A stretch of DNA of 64,000 nt from Rhodobacteraceae bacterium Araon29 (GTDB taxonomy: Bacteria; Pseudomonadota; Alphaproteobacteria; Rhodobacterales; Rhodobacteraceae), in the NCBI GenBank assembly GCA_039640505.1, contig CP046865.1, forward strand, positions 372,001 through 436,000. The letters run 5' to 3'. Position numbers and translations under genes: made by a program. Positions 8,294 through 16,942 of this stretch are shown here, piece by piece; the first letter of the stretch is position 1, and each line of letters opens with the position of its first letter. The notes beneath the pieces were generated by a model that was not told the DNA's origin, searched no databases, and worked only from the letters and a program-made list of their open reading frames with translations.

Positions 8294-8979
8294 GCCGCTC
8301 CACCATGGGCGGGTATAACTTCGCCATCCCGCAGTTGAACCATCCGATCGCAGCGCGCAGCAAGATCGGGGGCATGGGTAACCAAAATCAGGGTCGACCC
8401 GTATTTATCGCGAAGTCCAAACAGTAAATCAATGATGGCTTCGCCGCTTTGGGCATCCAAATTGCCGGTCGGTTCATCGGCCAATAGAATATCAGGCCGC
8501 ATCACAGCGGCACGTGCCAGAGCAGTACGCTGCTGTTCACCGCCAGACATTTGGGCCGGAAAGTGCTTGGCGCGGTGCTCAAGTCCAACCGCTACAAGCT
8601 CGTGCTTGGCCCGGTTCATTGCATCGTTTATCCCGGCAAGCTCAAGCGGGGCGGCAATATTTTCCAAAGCGGTCATGGTTGGTATCAGGTGAAAAGACTG
8701 AAAAACAATGCCCATATGCGCGCGCCGAAAGCGTGCAAGATCATCTTCGTTCATCCGGCCAAAATCATTGCCTAGAACCTGCAGTTTGCCAGCGCTGGCT
8801 TTTTCAAGCCCGCCCATGATCATCAAAAGAGAAGACTTGCCAGAGCCGGACGGTCCCACCAAGCCAATACTTTCACCTTGATCAACCTTTAGTGATATAT
8901 TTTTTAATATATTTACAGAACCGGCATTGCTTTGCAGAGATAAAGATACATCTGTCATCTGAACAGCAGGAAGTGCCAT
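8290..8979 (-). CDS. ABC transporter ATP-binding protein, YbbA/LolD family
   Basis: The ATPase partner of the large permease. It carries Walker A (GPSGSGKSSL), Q-loop, the signature MSGGEQQR and Walker B with D-loop (ILLADEPTGNLD). I chose ATG 8979 (MALPAVQMTDVSLS), giving about 229 residues, the usual length for YbbA/LolD. The frame is open to 9045, but that extension (MLMCRKTPYG...) would run far into the divergent esterase gene. The start codons overlap head-to-head with the esterase at catg 8977-8980, the arrangement also known for ybbA and tesA in enterobacteria. Confidence 0.92.
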   Translation of the reverse strand: MALPAVQMTDVSLSLQSNAGSVNILKNISLKVDQGESIGLVGPSGSGKSSLLMIMGGLEKASAGKLQVLGNDFGRMNEDDLARFRRAHMGIVFQSFHLIPTMTALENIAAPLELAGINDAMNRAKHELVAVGLEHRAKHFPAQMSGGEQQRTALARAAVMRPDILLADEPTGNLDAQSGEAIIDLLFGLRDKYGSTLILVTHAPDLAARCDRMVQLRDGEVIPAHGGAA

Positions 8980-9667
8980 GCGCTTAAAACCTTGTCTTAA
9001 AAAATGCCTCACAATTCCATATGGGGTTTTGCGGCACATCAGCAAGTCGGCTGTGGTAATCTTTTTGTTAATCTGCCAACCGGTATTTGCAGAGCGACCA
9101 ACAATTTTGGCACTGGGTGATAGTTTGACCCAAGGCTATGGGCTTGCGCACGATGATGGGTTCGTGCCGCAATTGATGCAATGGCTTGCTGATAACGATA
9201 CTCCGGCGCTTATCATCAACGCCGGTGTATCAGGAGATACCACAGCAGGAGGGTTAGCCCGTGTTGAATGGTCTCTCACCGAGGATATTGATGCGATGAT
9301 CGTTGCGCTGGGCAGCAATGATATGCTGCGCGGGATCGCTCCGGAGGACAGCTATAGTAATATTGAAAGCATTCTGAAAATCGGTCGGCAACGCGGACTG
9401 AGATTGATGATCATAGGGGTGCGCGCACCTGGAAATTTCGGACCAACTTACAAGACGAAATTCAATGCGATCTTTCCGAAACTGGCAAAAACTTATGATG
9501 CTGAGTATGTAGAACACTTTTTTGAAAGTCTGATAGATCCTACGGAACCAAACCAACCGCTCTTACGATATTTTCAAAATGATCGGATGCATCCTAATAA
9601 ACAGGGCGTAAGCAAGGTTGTTCAAACAATCGGGCCTGTTGTACAGAAATTAATTTCTGGATATTAG
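8978..9667 (+). CDS. tesA: Arylesterase / acyl-CoA thioesterase TesA-like
   Basis: An SGNH/GDSL hydrolase. Block I is ILALGDSLTQGYG with the nucleophile Ser, block III includes the GSND Asn (VALGSNDMLRG) and block V is DRMHPN with catalytic Asp and His. The N-terminus is a signal peptide (KSAVVIFLLICQPVFA), so the enzyme is periplasmic. Frame-wise ATG 8978 gives an unusually long n-region (about 23 residues before the hydrophobic core); a TTG or GTG closer to GVLRHISK is possible. It is divergent from ybbA/ybbP, an order conserved across proteobacteria. Confidence 0.9.
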   Translation: MRLKPCLKKCLTIPYGVLRHISKSAVVIFLLICQPVFAERPTILALGDSLTQGYGLAHDDGFVPQLMQWLADNDTPALIINAGVSGDTTAGGLARVEWSLTEDIDAMIVALGSNDMLRGIAPEDSYSNIESILKIGRQRGLRLMIIGVRAPGNFGPTYKTKFNAIFPKLAKTYDAEYVEHFFESLIDPTEPNQPLLRYFQNDRMHPNKQGVSKVVQTIGPVVQKLISGY

Positions 9668-9670
9668 TTC

Positions 9671-9686
9671 GGGCGCCGAGGCGCCC
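9671..9686. terminator. GC-rich hairpin between convergent genes
   Basis: gggcgc (9671-9676) pairs with gcgccc (9681-9686) around a 4-base loop, directly after the esterase stop and before the cspA stop on the other strand. A moderately T-rich stretch follows on the plus strand. Likely a bidirectional terminator. Confidence 0.55.
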
Positions 9687-9707
9687 GCTTATCTTTTATG
9701 TTTGCGA

Positions 9708-9914
9708 TTAAGCCAGTGCGATATTCACAGCTGATTCGCGGCCATCACGGCCTGGTTCGATGTCAAAAGTAACTTTTTGATCATCTGCAAGGCCTGTAAG
9801 TCCAGAGCGTTCAACTGCTGAAATGTGCACAAAAACGTCTTTGCTACCGCCTTCAGGTGCGATAAATCCATAGCCTTTTGTGGTGTTGAACCACTTTACT
9901 GTCCCATTTGCCAT
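9708..9914 (-). CDS. Cold shock protein, CspA family
   Basis: The 68-residue protein is a single cold-shock domain with RNP1 (KGYGFIAP) and RNP2 (VFVHISAV) and the usual N-terminus MANGTVKWFN. It binds single-stranded nucleic acid and acts as an RNA chaperone. The 250-base region upstream (9915-10165) is non-coding. A long 5' leader would fit the thermosensor-like UTR of csp genes, though I cannot fold it here. Ribosome site aaggag lies just before the ATG. Confidence 0.95.
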   Translation of the reverse strand: MANGTVKWFNTTKGYGFIAPEGGSKDVFVHISAVERSGLTGLADDQKVTFDIEPGRDGRESAVNIALA

Positions 9915-10165
9915 TGGGTCTTCTCCTTAAAAATCTGCCCGCAGAATGCGGCAGCGCGGCTCTGTCAGTACATGATCGAATGACTGGGCCGAAAAGGAGC
10001 AGTGGGTCGATAGTCGTAACGTCGCAGACGCTATATGCTTGTTTGCAAGGCAGAAAGCAAGAAAAATAAGAATAATCAAACAGGTGCCGTTCTAAGAGTG
10101 AGAAATTTGCAACGTCGGCTAACGTCCTCAAATAACGTGCTTAACTCTTGAAAAGAGCAAAAAAC

Positions 10166-11581
10166 TTATGGATCAAATTGCCGCGCCATGTCACAGATCA
10201 CATGATAGGCTGTTTGCACGTCCTCTTGCGTGGTATCAAATTGGCCAACTTGAAAGCGAATGACCTTTGCCCCGTCAATATTGGTTTGTGTCAGGTATAT
10301 CCGGCCATCGTTATTAATTCGATCCACCAAAGCTTGATTTATTTCATCCAGATCGCTTGACCCTTTTGGCAAATATCGAAAGGTAAAGAGCGATAGTATA
10401 GGCTCGGTCACAATTTCAAACCCCGGTGTGGCGCGCAATTGATCGGCAATGTCATTGGCCCATTTGATATGGTTGCGAATACGGTTTCGCAATTCATCCA
10501 AACCATAGCTGCGCAACAAAAACCAAATCTTTAAAGCCCGAAATCTGCGACCCAACGGGATCGACCATTCAGAGTAGTTTATTAAGCCTTCTTGACCGTG
10601 GGTTTTAAGATATTCGGGCTGTATTGCCAAAGTGCGCACCAGATCCTCGGGGTTCTTCAAAAAATGCGCAGAACAGTCAAATTGAACTCCCAACCATTTA
10701 TGTGGATTGAAAACAACGCTGTCTGCCTTTTCTACACCTTCCCAAAGGTATCTAAATTCTGGGCAGATCATGGCCGACCCGGCCCAAGCCGCATCCACAT
10801 GAACATAAAGATCAAAGTTTTGAGCAACCTCAATCACAGAGGTAATATCATCGCAGGCGCCCATGCCAGTGGCTCCGGTACAGGCAATCACTCCTATTGG
10901 TAAATAGCCGGCTTCTAAATCATTTTTAATCGTTTGCCGCAAGCTTTGAGAGTCCATTGAGCGATGCGCACCGGTGACCGGTATATGCACGATATTATCA
11001 CTGCCGATGCCCGCCACCCATGCGGCCCGATCAATCGAACTATGGGCCTCACCCGAGCAATAGATCCGCAACTTCGGGTGCTGCGATAAGCCGTTTTCAT
11101 TACCATCCCACCGCAAGGACCGCTCGCGCATGGTCAAAACTGCGGCCAGCGTGGCAGAAGAGGCGCTGTCTTGGATCACCCCGGCAAAAGTGCTGGGCAA
11201 CCCAATAGCCTGACGCAGCCACTCCATCATACGCGTTTCCATTTCCGTGGCCGCAGGAGAGGTTTGCCAAAGCATACATTGCACCGCCATGGTGGACACC
11301 AGAAAATCAGCTAATATTGTAGGCGGCGTTGCGTTTGACGGGAAATAGGCAAAAAAGCGAGGGTGTTGCCAATGGGTCATACCGGGCATTACCACACGCT
11401 CAAAATCTTCTAGAATAGTGCCCATATCTCCGCCAGTTTCAGGCGCAGATGACTCAAGCAATTTTGCCGTATCACCGGGCGCCACCTGCGCTCGGACGGG
11501 ACGGTCACGAAGGTTTTTATGATAAGCGGCGCCCCAGTCCGATATTTTCTTGCCCCATGCGGCATACTCATCCCAATTCAT
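10166..11581 (-). CDS. PLP-dependent aromatic-L-amino-acid-type decarboxylase
   Basis: The 471-residue enzyme is a group II pyridoxal-phosphate decarboxylase. The PLP-binding Lys is in the NPHKWLGVQFDCS motif (about residue 300). The upstream HVDAAWAGS gives the Asp that contacts the PLP ring nitrogen, and the N-terminus HPRFFAYFPSNATPPTILADF is typical of the AADC branch (tryptophan, tyrosine, phenylalanine or DOPA). Length matches the family. The substrate cannot be set from sequence alone. It stands as a single gene with no obvious partner. Confidence 0.9.
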   Translation of the reverse strand: MNWDEYAAWGKKISDWGAAYHKNLRDRPVRAQVAPGDTAKLLESSAPETGGDMGTILEDFERVVMPGMTHWQHPRFFAYFPSNATPPTILADFLVSTMAVQCMLWQTSPAATEMETRMMEWLRQAIGLPSTFAGVIQDSASSATLAAVLTMRERSLRWDGNENGLSQHPKLRIYCSGEAHSSIDRAAWVAGIGSDNIVHIPVTGAHRSMDSQSLRQTIKNDLEAGYLPIGVIACTGATGMGACDDITSVIEVAQNFDLYVHVDAAWAGSAMICPEFRYLWEGVEKADSVVFNPHKWLGVQFDCSAHFLKNPEDLVRTLAIQPEYLKTHGQEGLINYSEWSIPLGRRFRALKIWFLLRSYGLDELRNRIRNHIKWANDIADQLRATPGFEIVTEPILSLFTFRYLPKGSSDLDEINQALVDRINNDGRIYLTQTNIDGAKVIRFQVGQFDTTQEDVQTAYHVICDMARQFDP

Positions 11582-11883
11582 TCACGCCCTCACTTGCCTG
11601 TTCATGCCCGATTAGCCAATCGAAAAGTTTTCATTCTGACAACTCTATGATTGGTAGTTTTGAAATGCTATAGGAATCTGGTCTTGGGTCTGGCTTGGCT
11701 GGCTAATTTTCCAAGCTGGCGCTATTTGTCTGGGCAGTTAAAAAGAGCCTATAGAAATCTTATAAGGTGCTGCTGAGCAACAGATAAAACACCGCTCAGA
11801 ATGAAGACTTGAAATTATGTCCAAATAGATACATTTAGGGCGGAATCCACTTCTGTGGATATAGTCAAATTATAGGAGAAACT
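11582..11883. other. Non-coding gap before infA
   Basis: About 300 bases, divergent between the decarboxylase (minus) and infA (plus). It ends with a small hairpin (atccac-ttct-gtggat) and the infA ribosome site taggag. No gene was seen. Confidence 0.45.
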
Positions 11884-12102
11884 ATGGCCAAGGAAGATAC
11901 GCTCGAATTCCCCGGTGTCGTCAAGGAACTCCTGCCTAATGCGACATTTCGGGTCGAGTTGGAAAACGGCCATGAGATTATCGCGCACACGGCAGGAAAA
12001 ATGCGCAAAAACCGGATCCGCGTTCTGGCAGGTGATAAGGTACAGGTTGAAATGACGCCTTATGATCTTACCAAAGGACGCATCAACTATCGGTTCAAAT
12101 AA
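11884..12102 (+). CDS. infA: Translation initiation factor IF-1
   Basis: The 72-residue protein is a complete S1-like OB-fold IF-1: [66 protein letters not shown]. It occupies the ribosomal A site with IF-2 and IF-3 during initiation. It starts a tight cluster with maf and an RNase E/G gene, the usual Rhodobacteraceae order. Confidence 0.98.
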   Translation: MAKEDTLEFPGVVKELLPNATFRVELENGHEIIAHTAGKMRKNRIRVLAGDKVQVEMTPYDLTKGRINYRFK

Positions 12103-12685
12103 CCCTTTGAAACTTATTCTGGGATCTGCAAGTCCGCGCCGCCTTGAACTTTTGGCGCAGATCGGTGTTGTTCCGGATGAAATATGTCCGCCGGATATTG
12201 ATGAAACGCCGCAGTCCAACGAAGTGCCGCGTCACTATTGCAGCCGCATTTCGCAGGCCAAAGTCGTAGCGGTGCCGAGCGCCGCTGATGATTTGGTGCT
12301 GTGCGGCGATACAACCGTATCACTGGGCCGCCGGATTTTGGGCAAGCCAGAAACGCCTGAGCAGGCGGCGGAATTTTTACAAGCGCTGTCTGGGCGACGC
12401 CACCGGGTTATTACTTCAATCGCTTTGCGAAAAGGTGATAAGATATGGCAGCGTGATGTGGTGAGTGCCGTACGTTTTAAACGTCTGTCCCAAAGCGACA
12501 TTCACAGCTATCTCAACACCGGCGATTGGCAGGGAAAAGCTGGAGGCTATGCAATTCAAGGACCTGCGTCAGCATTTATCCCATGGATAAGCGGATCATT
12601 TAGTGCCATTGTTGGGCTGCCTTTGGCAGAAACAGCGACCCTGTTGCAATCCGCAGGTTACCCAATTTTGCAGGCTGGCACATGA
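12062..12685 (+). CDS. Maf-family nucleotide pyrophosphatase
   Basis: A Maf/YhdE-type nucleoside triphosphate pyrophosphatase, recognised by [18 protein letters not shown] at the N-terminus, the CGDTTVSLG block and the [13 protein letters not shown] and [12 protein letters not shown] blocks. It hydrolyses non-canonical or modified NTPs. The reading frame has ATG at 12062, which overlaps infA by 41 bases and adds about 15 residues before the conserved core. A TTG at 12107, five bases after the infA stop, gives the family-like start [12 protein letters not shown] and may be the true start. The 3' end overlaps the next gene by ATGA. Confidence 0.9.
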   Translation: MILPKDASTIGSNNPLKLILGSASPRRLELLAQIGVVPDEICPPDIDETPQSNEVPRHYCSRISQAKVVAVPSAADDLVLCGDTTVSLGRRILGKPETPEQAAEFLQALSGRRHRVITSIALRKGDKIWQRDVVSAVRFKRLSQSDIHSYLNTGDWQGKAGGYAIQGPASAFIPWISGSFSAIVGLPLAETATLLQSAGYPILQAGT

Positions 12686-13698
12686 AGGGCACATCTATAT
12701 TTCTTGATCAACTGGGTGGTCGGCCAGCCGCAGCACTGGTCACAGATGGTCAATTGCAAGATTTGCTGGTCGACACCGATGCGCCCGGCCCCGGCACAAT
12801 TTATCGTGCGCAGGTTGATCGCCCGATCAAAGGCCAGGGGGGCGTTTTTTTAAACACACCCGATGGGCCCGGGTTTTTGCGTCACGTAAAAGGGCTTTCG
12901 CCAAAACAGACGCTTTTGGTACAGGTGACAGGCTATGCAGAACCCGGCAAAGCCATTCCTGTGACCAGCAAGCTTTTGTTCAAAAGCCGCTATGTGATTG
13001 TCACCCCCACTGCCCCCGGGCTAAATATCTCGCGCAGTATTCGCGACGAAGATCGGCGCGATGCTCTTTTGCAGCTGATCCATGAAACCTTGGGCCCGCT
13101 GGCCTACGGGATGATCCTAAGGTCATCTTGCGCCGAGGCAGATTCAGACGACATTACCGATGATGCACGCGCTGTTTTGAAGTTGGTAAGCCAGGTTCTT
13201 GAAGATGATGCGCAGCAGGTTGCGGTATTGCTGAATGCGGATGGGGCGCATGAGCAAGCCTGGCGTGATTGGAGCGCGCCGGCACAGATTGAAACTGAAG
13301 CGGGCTGTTTTGCGGACCATGGGGTATTGGACCAGATCGACGCGCTCAAAAGCGCGGATGTTTCAATTCATGGCGGGTCTTATTCAATTGAACCGACCCG
13401 CGCGTTTGTTGCGGTTGATGTCAATACGGGAAAAGATGGCTCGCCCGCAGCTGGGCTAAAGGCCAATATCGCAATGGCCCGCGATCTGCCGCGTCAATTA
13501 CGGCTAAGAGGTTTGGGTGGTCAGCTCGTCATTGACCCTGCACCAATGCCAAAAAAAGACCGGCGGCAATTGGAAACTGTGTTTCGTGCAGCGCTGCGCA
13601 GCGATACCGTCGAAACCAACTTTGTAGGCTGGACCACGCTGGGCTTGATTGAGTTGCAGCGCGCGCGCTCCCGTGCGCCTTTGCAGATCGAACCCTAG
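12682..13698 (+). CDS. Ribonuclease E/G family protein
   Basis: A short (338-residue) RNase E/G catalytic core. The metal-binding acidic residues are visible in [11 protein letters not shown] and in [11 protein letters not shown], matching the two Asp of the RNase E DNase I-like subdomain. The Zn-link Cys pair of RNase E is absent and the N-terminal S1 part is reduced, as in the short roseobacter form. It probably processes rRNA or mRNA. It is translationally coupled to maf by ATGA. A small hairpin (cagc-gaaaa-gctg followed by TTTTT at about 13722-13739) may end the transcript. Confidence 0.85.
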   Translation: MKGTSIFLDQLGGRPAAALVTDGQLQDLLVDTDAPGPGTIYRAQVDRPIKGQGGVFLNTPDGPGFLRHVKGLSPKQTLLVQVTGYAEPGKAIPVTSKLLFKSRYVIVTPTAPGLNISRSIRDEDRRDALLQLIHETLGPLAYGMILRSSCAEADSDDITDDARAVLKLVSQVLEDDAQQVAVLLNADGAHEQAWRDWSAPAQIETEAGCFADHGVLDQIDALKSADVSIHGGSYSIEPTRAFVAVDVNTGKDGSPAAGLKANIAMARDLPRQLRLRGLGGQLVIDPAPMPKKDRRQLETVFRAALRSDTVETNFVGWTTLGLIELQRARSRAPLQIEP

Positions 13699-13721
13699 TA
13701 ATCACCAAACATTGGCGCAAT

Positions 13722-13739
13722 CAGCGAAAAGCTGTTTTT
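13722..13739 (+). terminator. Weak terminator after RNase E/G gene
   Basis: A 4-bp stem cagc/gctg with a gaaaa loop is followed by five T residues. The stem is short, so this is a tentative call. Confidence 0.35.
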
Positions 13740-13818
13740 CGACAACAGTTTGATGATCTTAACTTAAAACGACAATTTCCAGCTTTTCATTTAGTGAATT
13801 GCTTGTATAGTTGTCGCC

Positions 13819-13905
13819 ATGATGACCAATGGCCAAATATCAACTCATTTTGCTGCTTTGCGCAGAAAGATGACGCTTGGCCTAGATCTCCTAAGCTGCC
13901 TCTGA
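13819..13905 (+). CDS. leuL: Leucine-rich leader peptide of leuA
   Basis: A 28-residue frame (MMTNGQISTHFAALRRKM, then TLGLDLLSCL) lies 84 bases upstream of leuA. Five of its last nine sense codons are leucine (CTT, CTA, CTC, CTA, CTC), three of them next to or within two codons of each other. The stop codon sits inside the left arm of a 10-bp stem. This is the layout of a ribosome-mediated attenuation leader, where stalling at Leu codons under leucine starvation changes the downstream RNA fold. Start could be either of two adjacent ATG codons (13819 or 13822). No terminal U tract was seen, so the exact mechanism is open. Confidence 0.7.
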   Translation: MMTNGQISTHFAALRRKMTLGLDLLSCL

Positions 13906-13964
13906 GCGTGCCGTTAACCGGTGCGTCCGCTCAGAGGAGGCAAATATCGCACCCCACGCTTAGG
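13890..13964 (+). promoter_or_regulatory. leuA attenuator structure
   Basis: Two nested perfect stems cover the Leu codons, the leader stop and a ribosome-site-like aggagg. The outer stem pairs 13890-13896 with 13958-13964. The inner 10-bp stem pairs 13899-13908 with 13928-13937. A ribosome held on the Leu codons would block the left arms of both stems. There is no U run after the right arm, so the output may be translational or Rho-dependent rather than intrinsic termination. Confidence 0.6.
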
Positions 13965-13988
13965 TAGAGACGAAAAAGAGATCAAACC

Positions 13989-15557
13989 ATGACACAAACA
14001 GATAGCAAAGACCGCGTTGTAATTTTCGACACAACACTGCGCGATGGCGAGCAAAGCCCGGGCGCGACCATGACCCATGACGAAAAGCTCGAAATTGCCG
14101 AGCTGCTAGATGAAATGGGAGTCGATATTATTGAGGCCGGCTTTCCAATTGCCTCCGAAGGTGACTTCAACGCTGTTTCGGAAATCGCCGAACGTAGCAA
14201 AAGTGCGGTCATATGCGGTTTGGCGCGAGCCAATTTTGGTGATATCGACCGCTGCTGGGATGCAGTGAAACACGCAAAACAGCCACGAATTCACACATTT
14301 ATCGGTACATCGCCCCTGCATCGGGCGATCCCCAATCTAGATATGGACCAGATGGCCGAGCGTATTCATGACACTGTCACCCATGCCCGCAACCTTTGCG
14401 GCAATGTGCAATGGTCCCCAATGGATGCCACCCGCACTGAAACTGACTATCTGTGCCGGGTTGTGGAAATCGCAATTAAAGCCGGCGCGTCGACCATAAA
14501 TATTCCTGATACAGTGGGTTATACAGCACCGGCCGAGTCCGCTGATCTTATCCGAATGCTGATTGACCGGGTGCCGGGGGCGGATGAGGTGATATTTGCC
14601 ACCCATTGCCACAATGATCTGGGCATGGCGACCGCCAATGCCCTTGCTGCGGTGGATGGTGGCGCACGCCAGATCGAGTGCACCATCAACGGATTGGGCG
14701 AACGGGCTGGCAACACCGCTTTGGAAGAAGTGGTGATGGCTCTAAAAGTGCGCGGCGATATCATGCCCTATTATACCGATATCGATACGGCCAAGATCAT
14801 GAATATCTCACGCCGCGTGGCGGCGGTTTCGGGGTTTGCAGTGCAGTTCAACAAAGCGATTGTCGGCAAAAATGCGTTTGCCCATGAAAGCGGCATCCAT
14901 CAGGATGGGATGCTAAAAAATGCTGAAACCTTTGAAATTATGCGCCCAGAAGATGTTGGACTTGCCGCCACAAATTTGGTGATGGGAAAACATTCGGGTC
15001 GTGCGGCGCTGCGCTCAAAGCTTGAAGACCTGGGCTATAAGTTGGCTGATAATCAGCTCAAAGATGTTTTCGTGCGCTTCAAGGAACTCGCGGATCGCAA
15101 AAAGGAAGTCTATGACGACGATCTGATCGCACTGATGCAAGCAGGCGAGGATGCCGAAAATGACCATCTGACGCTGAAATCCTTGCGGGTTGTTTGTGGC
15201 ATGGATGGTCCGCAAGAAGCGCAGATGACTTTGGTGATTGGCGGCAAAGACCTATCAACAACCGCCACAGGCGACGGCCCTGTGGATGCGACTTTTAATG
15301 CGGTTAAATCACTTTACAGCCATCAAGCGCATTTGCAGCTCTATCAAGTGCATGCCGTGACCGAGGGAACAGACGCGCAGGCCACAGTTTCAGTGCGGAT
15401 GGAAGAAGATGGCAATATTGCCACGGGTCAATCGGCAGATACGGATACCGTGGTGGCTAGTGCTAAAGCTTATATCAATGCGTTGAACCGTCTCTTTATT
15501 CGCCGTGGCCGCATCGGTGAAGACAAAAAAGAAATCACCTACAGAGATGTATCTTGA
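13989..15557 (+). CDS. leuA: 2-isopropylmalate synthase
   Basis: The 522-residue enzyme condenses acetyl-CoA with 2-oxoisovalerate, the first committed step of leucine synthesis. The catalytic TIM barrel starts FDTTLRDGEQSPGATM and includes the metal-binding THCHNDLGMATANALAA motif, the NGLGERAGN motif and HESGIHQDG. A C-terminal regulatory (leucine feedback) domain fills the last ~130 residues. Length is typical of the long bacterial form. It is transcribed alone behind a leucine-rich leader and is likely controlled by leucyl-tRNA supply. Confidence 0.97.
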   Translation: MTQTDSKDRVVIFDTTLRDGEQSPGATMTHDEKLEIAELLDEMGVDIIEAGFPIASEGDFNAVSEIAERSKSAVICGLARANFGDIDRCWDAVKHAKQPRIHTFIGTSPLHRAIPNLDMDQMAERIHDTVTHARNLCGNVQWSPMDATRTETDYLCRVVEIAIKAGASTINIPDTVGYTAPAESADLIRMLIDRVPGADEVIFATHCHNDLGMATANALAAVDGGARQIECTINGLGERAGNTALEEVVMALKVRGDIMPYYTDIDTAKIMNISRRVAAVSGFAVQFNKAIVGKNAFAHESGIHQDGMLKNAETFEIMRPEDVGLAATNLVMGKHSGRAALRSKLEDLGYKLADNQLKDVFVRFKELADRKKEVYDDDLIALMQAGEDAENDHLTLKSLRVVCGMDGPQEAQMTLVIGGKDLSTTATGDGPVDATFNAVKSLYSHQAHLQLYQVHAVTEGTDAQATVSVRMEEDGNIATGQSADTDTVVASAKAYINALNRLFIRRGRIGEDKKEITYRDVS

Positions 15558-15575
15558 CCCATAGTTTATGTGAGT

Positions 15576-15602
15576 ATCAGGCCTTTTAAAAAGGGGCCTG
15601 AT
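15576..15602 (+). terminator. Hairpin after leuA
   Basis: atcaggcc (15576-15583) pairs with ggcctgat (15595-15602) about 20 bases after the leuA stop. The loop is A/T-rich. There is no T tract, so it may be a 3' stabiliser. Confidence 0.45.
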
Positions 15603-15746
15603 GGTGCTCACGAATTTTTGGCCAACTGTTTAAACCACTCACGTTTTCCAATTGATCCAAAAACGACCTTGATGTCGGTTTAAAGCGTGTAGTTTTTTGC
15701 AAATCTAATACTACTTATGGCTGGTCCATTTATTTAGTTTGGCATC

Positions 15747-16682
15747 ATGGTTTACACTGCTGCAGATGAAAAACAAAAGTACTTACCGCCAAGCGTGTCA
15801 GGCAATTTGCAATGCATGGCGGCTGTTGGCATCTTTGCGTTTGGATTTCCAGCCGCTGAGCAGCTTTTAGAAACCTGGGGTATTATTTCACTGATTACCA
15901 TCAGAAATGGATTGGCTTTGGTTTTGTTGATTGGCCTTTTGGCAAGAGCGCAAGGTCTAAATACCCTGCGCCGCCTGCCTTGGGTGCAAGGGTTTTGGGT
16001 GGGAGCCGTCGGGTTTGGTATCGGGTCACTACTTTTGCTTGTAACGCAATATCTTACCAATGCCGTCACGGCTGCCTTGGCTGCCGCTACAATGCCCATT
16101 TTTGCCGTCATATTGGAGGTAGTGTTAGACAAAAGACAATTAACCAAAAGGTTTCTTGGCGCAGTCGCGCTGGTTTTATGCGGCGGATTTGTGGCCACCA
16201 ATGCAGAATTAGGCGACTTGCGGTTCGGTTGGGGATTACTTTTAGGATTGTTAGCAACATCGTTTTTTGCTTGGGGGTCGCGGGCAACGGTGAAACATTT
16301 TCCCGACCTGACACCGCTTGCACGCACCACTGTCACCACTGGTGGAATGTTTGGTTTTTGCACTATCGCATTTGGCGCAGCACTTGTTTTCAACGTCCCG
16401 GCAACCCATGTTCCGGCACCCGAGGCCGTCGAAATTATCCTGCTTTTGATTTATGCTTGGGGGGCGTTGGCTATTTCACAACTTCTATGGATAAAAGGTG
16501 TCGGTCAAATCGGCATTGCCGTGGCCTCTTTTCATCTTAATGCCACGCCTTTTTATGTGATGTTGATTTTGCTGATGTTTGGCCATGATTGGAATTGGGT
16601 ACAGGCCGTTGGCGCTTTTATTCTAGCGTTTGGAGTGATCATTGCCCAAAGCAAGCACAACGCTGCGGATTCGACGAGTTAA
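15747..16682 (+). CDS. DMT-superfamily (EamA) transporter
   Basis: The 311-residue protein is an inner-membrane exporter with about ten transmembrane helices in two EamA repeats (roughly residues 20-145 and 165-305). No substrate is evident; EamA proteins export amino acids, metabolites or drugs. It stands alone with its own terminator. A second, unrelated DMT gene lies at 52267. Confidence 0.85.
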   Translation: MVYTAADEKQKYLPPSVSGNLQCMAAVGIFAFGFPAAEQLLETWGIISLITIRNGLALVLLIGLLARAQGLNTLRRLPWVQGFWVGAVGFGIGSLLLLVTQYLTNAVTAALAAATMPIFAVILEVVLDKRQLTKRFLGAVALVLCGGFVATNAELGDLRFGWGLLLGLLATSFFAWGSRATVKHFPDLTPLARTTVTTGGMFGFCTIAFGAALVFNVPATHVPAPEAVEIILLLIYAWGALAISQLLWIKGVGQIGIAVASFHLNATPFYVMLILLMFGHDWNWVQAVGAFILAFGVIIAQSKHNAADSTS

Positions 16683-16746
16683 AAGTCCATTTATTGGGCA
16701 GAATCATGAAGCATCCACCGATGGTAGAGCTTGCCGCATATTAAAG

Positions 16747-16776
16747 GCCCTGCGTTTTTCTAATGCAGGGCTTTTT
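16747..16776 (+). terminator. Rho-independent terminator
   Basis: gccctgc (16747-16753) pairs with gcagggc (16765-16771), followed directly by TTTTT. A classical intrinsic terminator for the DMT transporter gene, 65 bases after its stop. Confidence 0.8.
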
Positions 16777-16942
16777 GGTATTGGCACCTATCTTTTGTCT
16801 AGTATTTTAGGATAGCGGTGATCGTTGTCGGGTTGACAGAAAAAAATTAAAATTGGCAAACTTTTTGTAAGTTCAAATGGTGCGGGGATTAATCGGCTAT
16901 CGTCCGTTTTTATAAAATACCAGCAGAATTAGGGAACTTGCT

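Noticed and set aside
15752-16393. Long open frame (213 codons) on the minus strand across the DMT transporter gene
   Set aside because: It is antisense to a well-supported membrane protein gene, has no ribosome site or family, and its composition reflects the complement of a hydrophobic gene.
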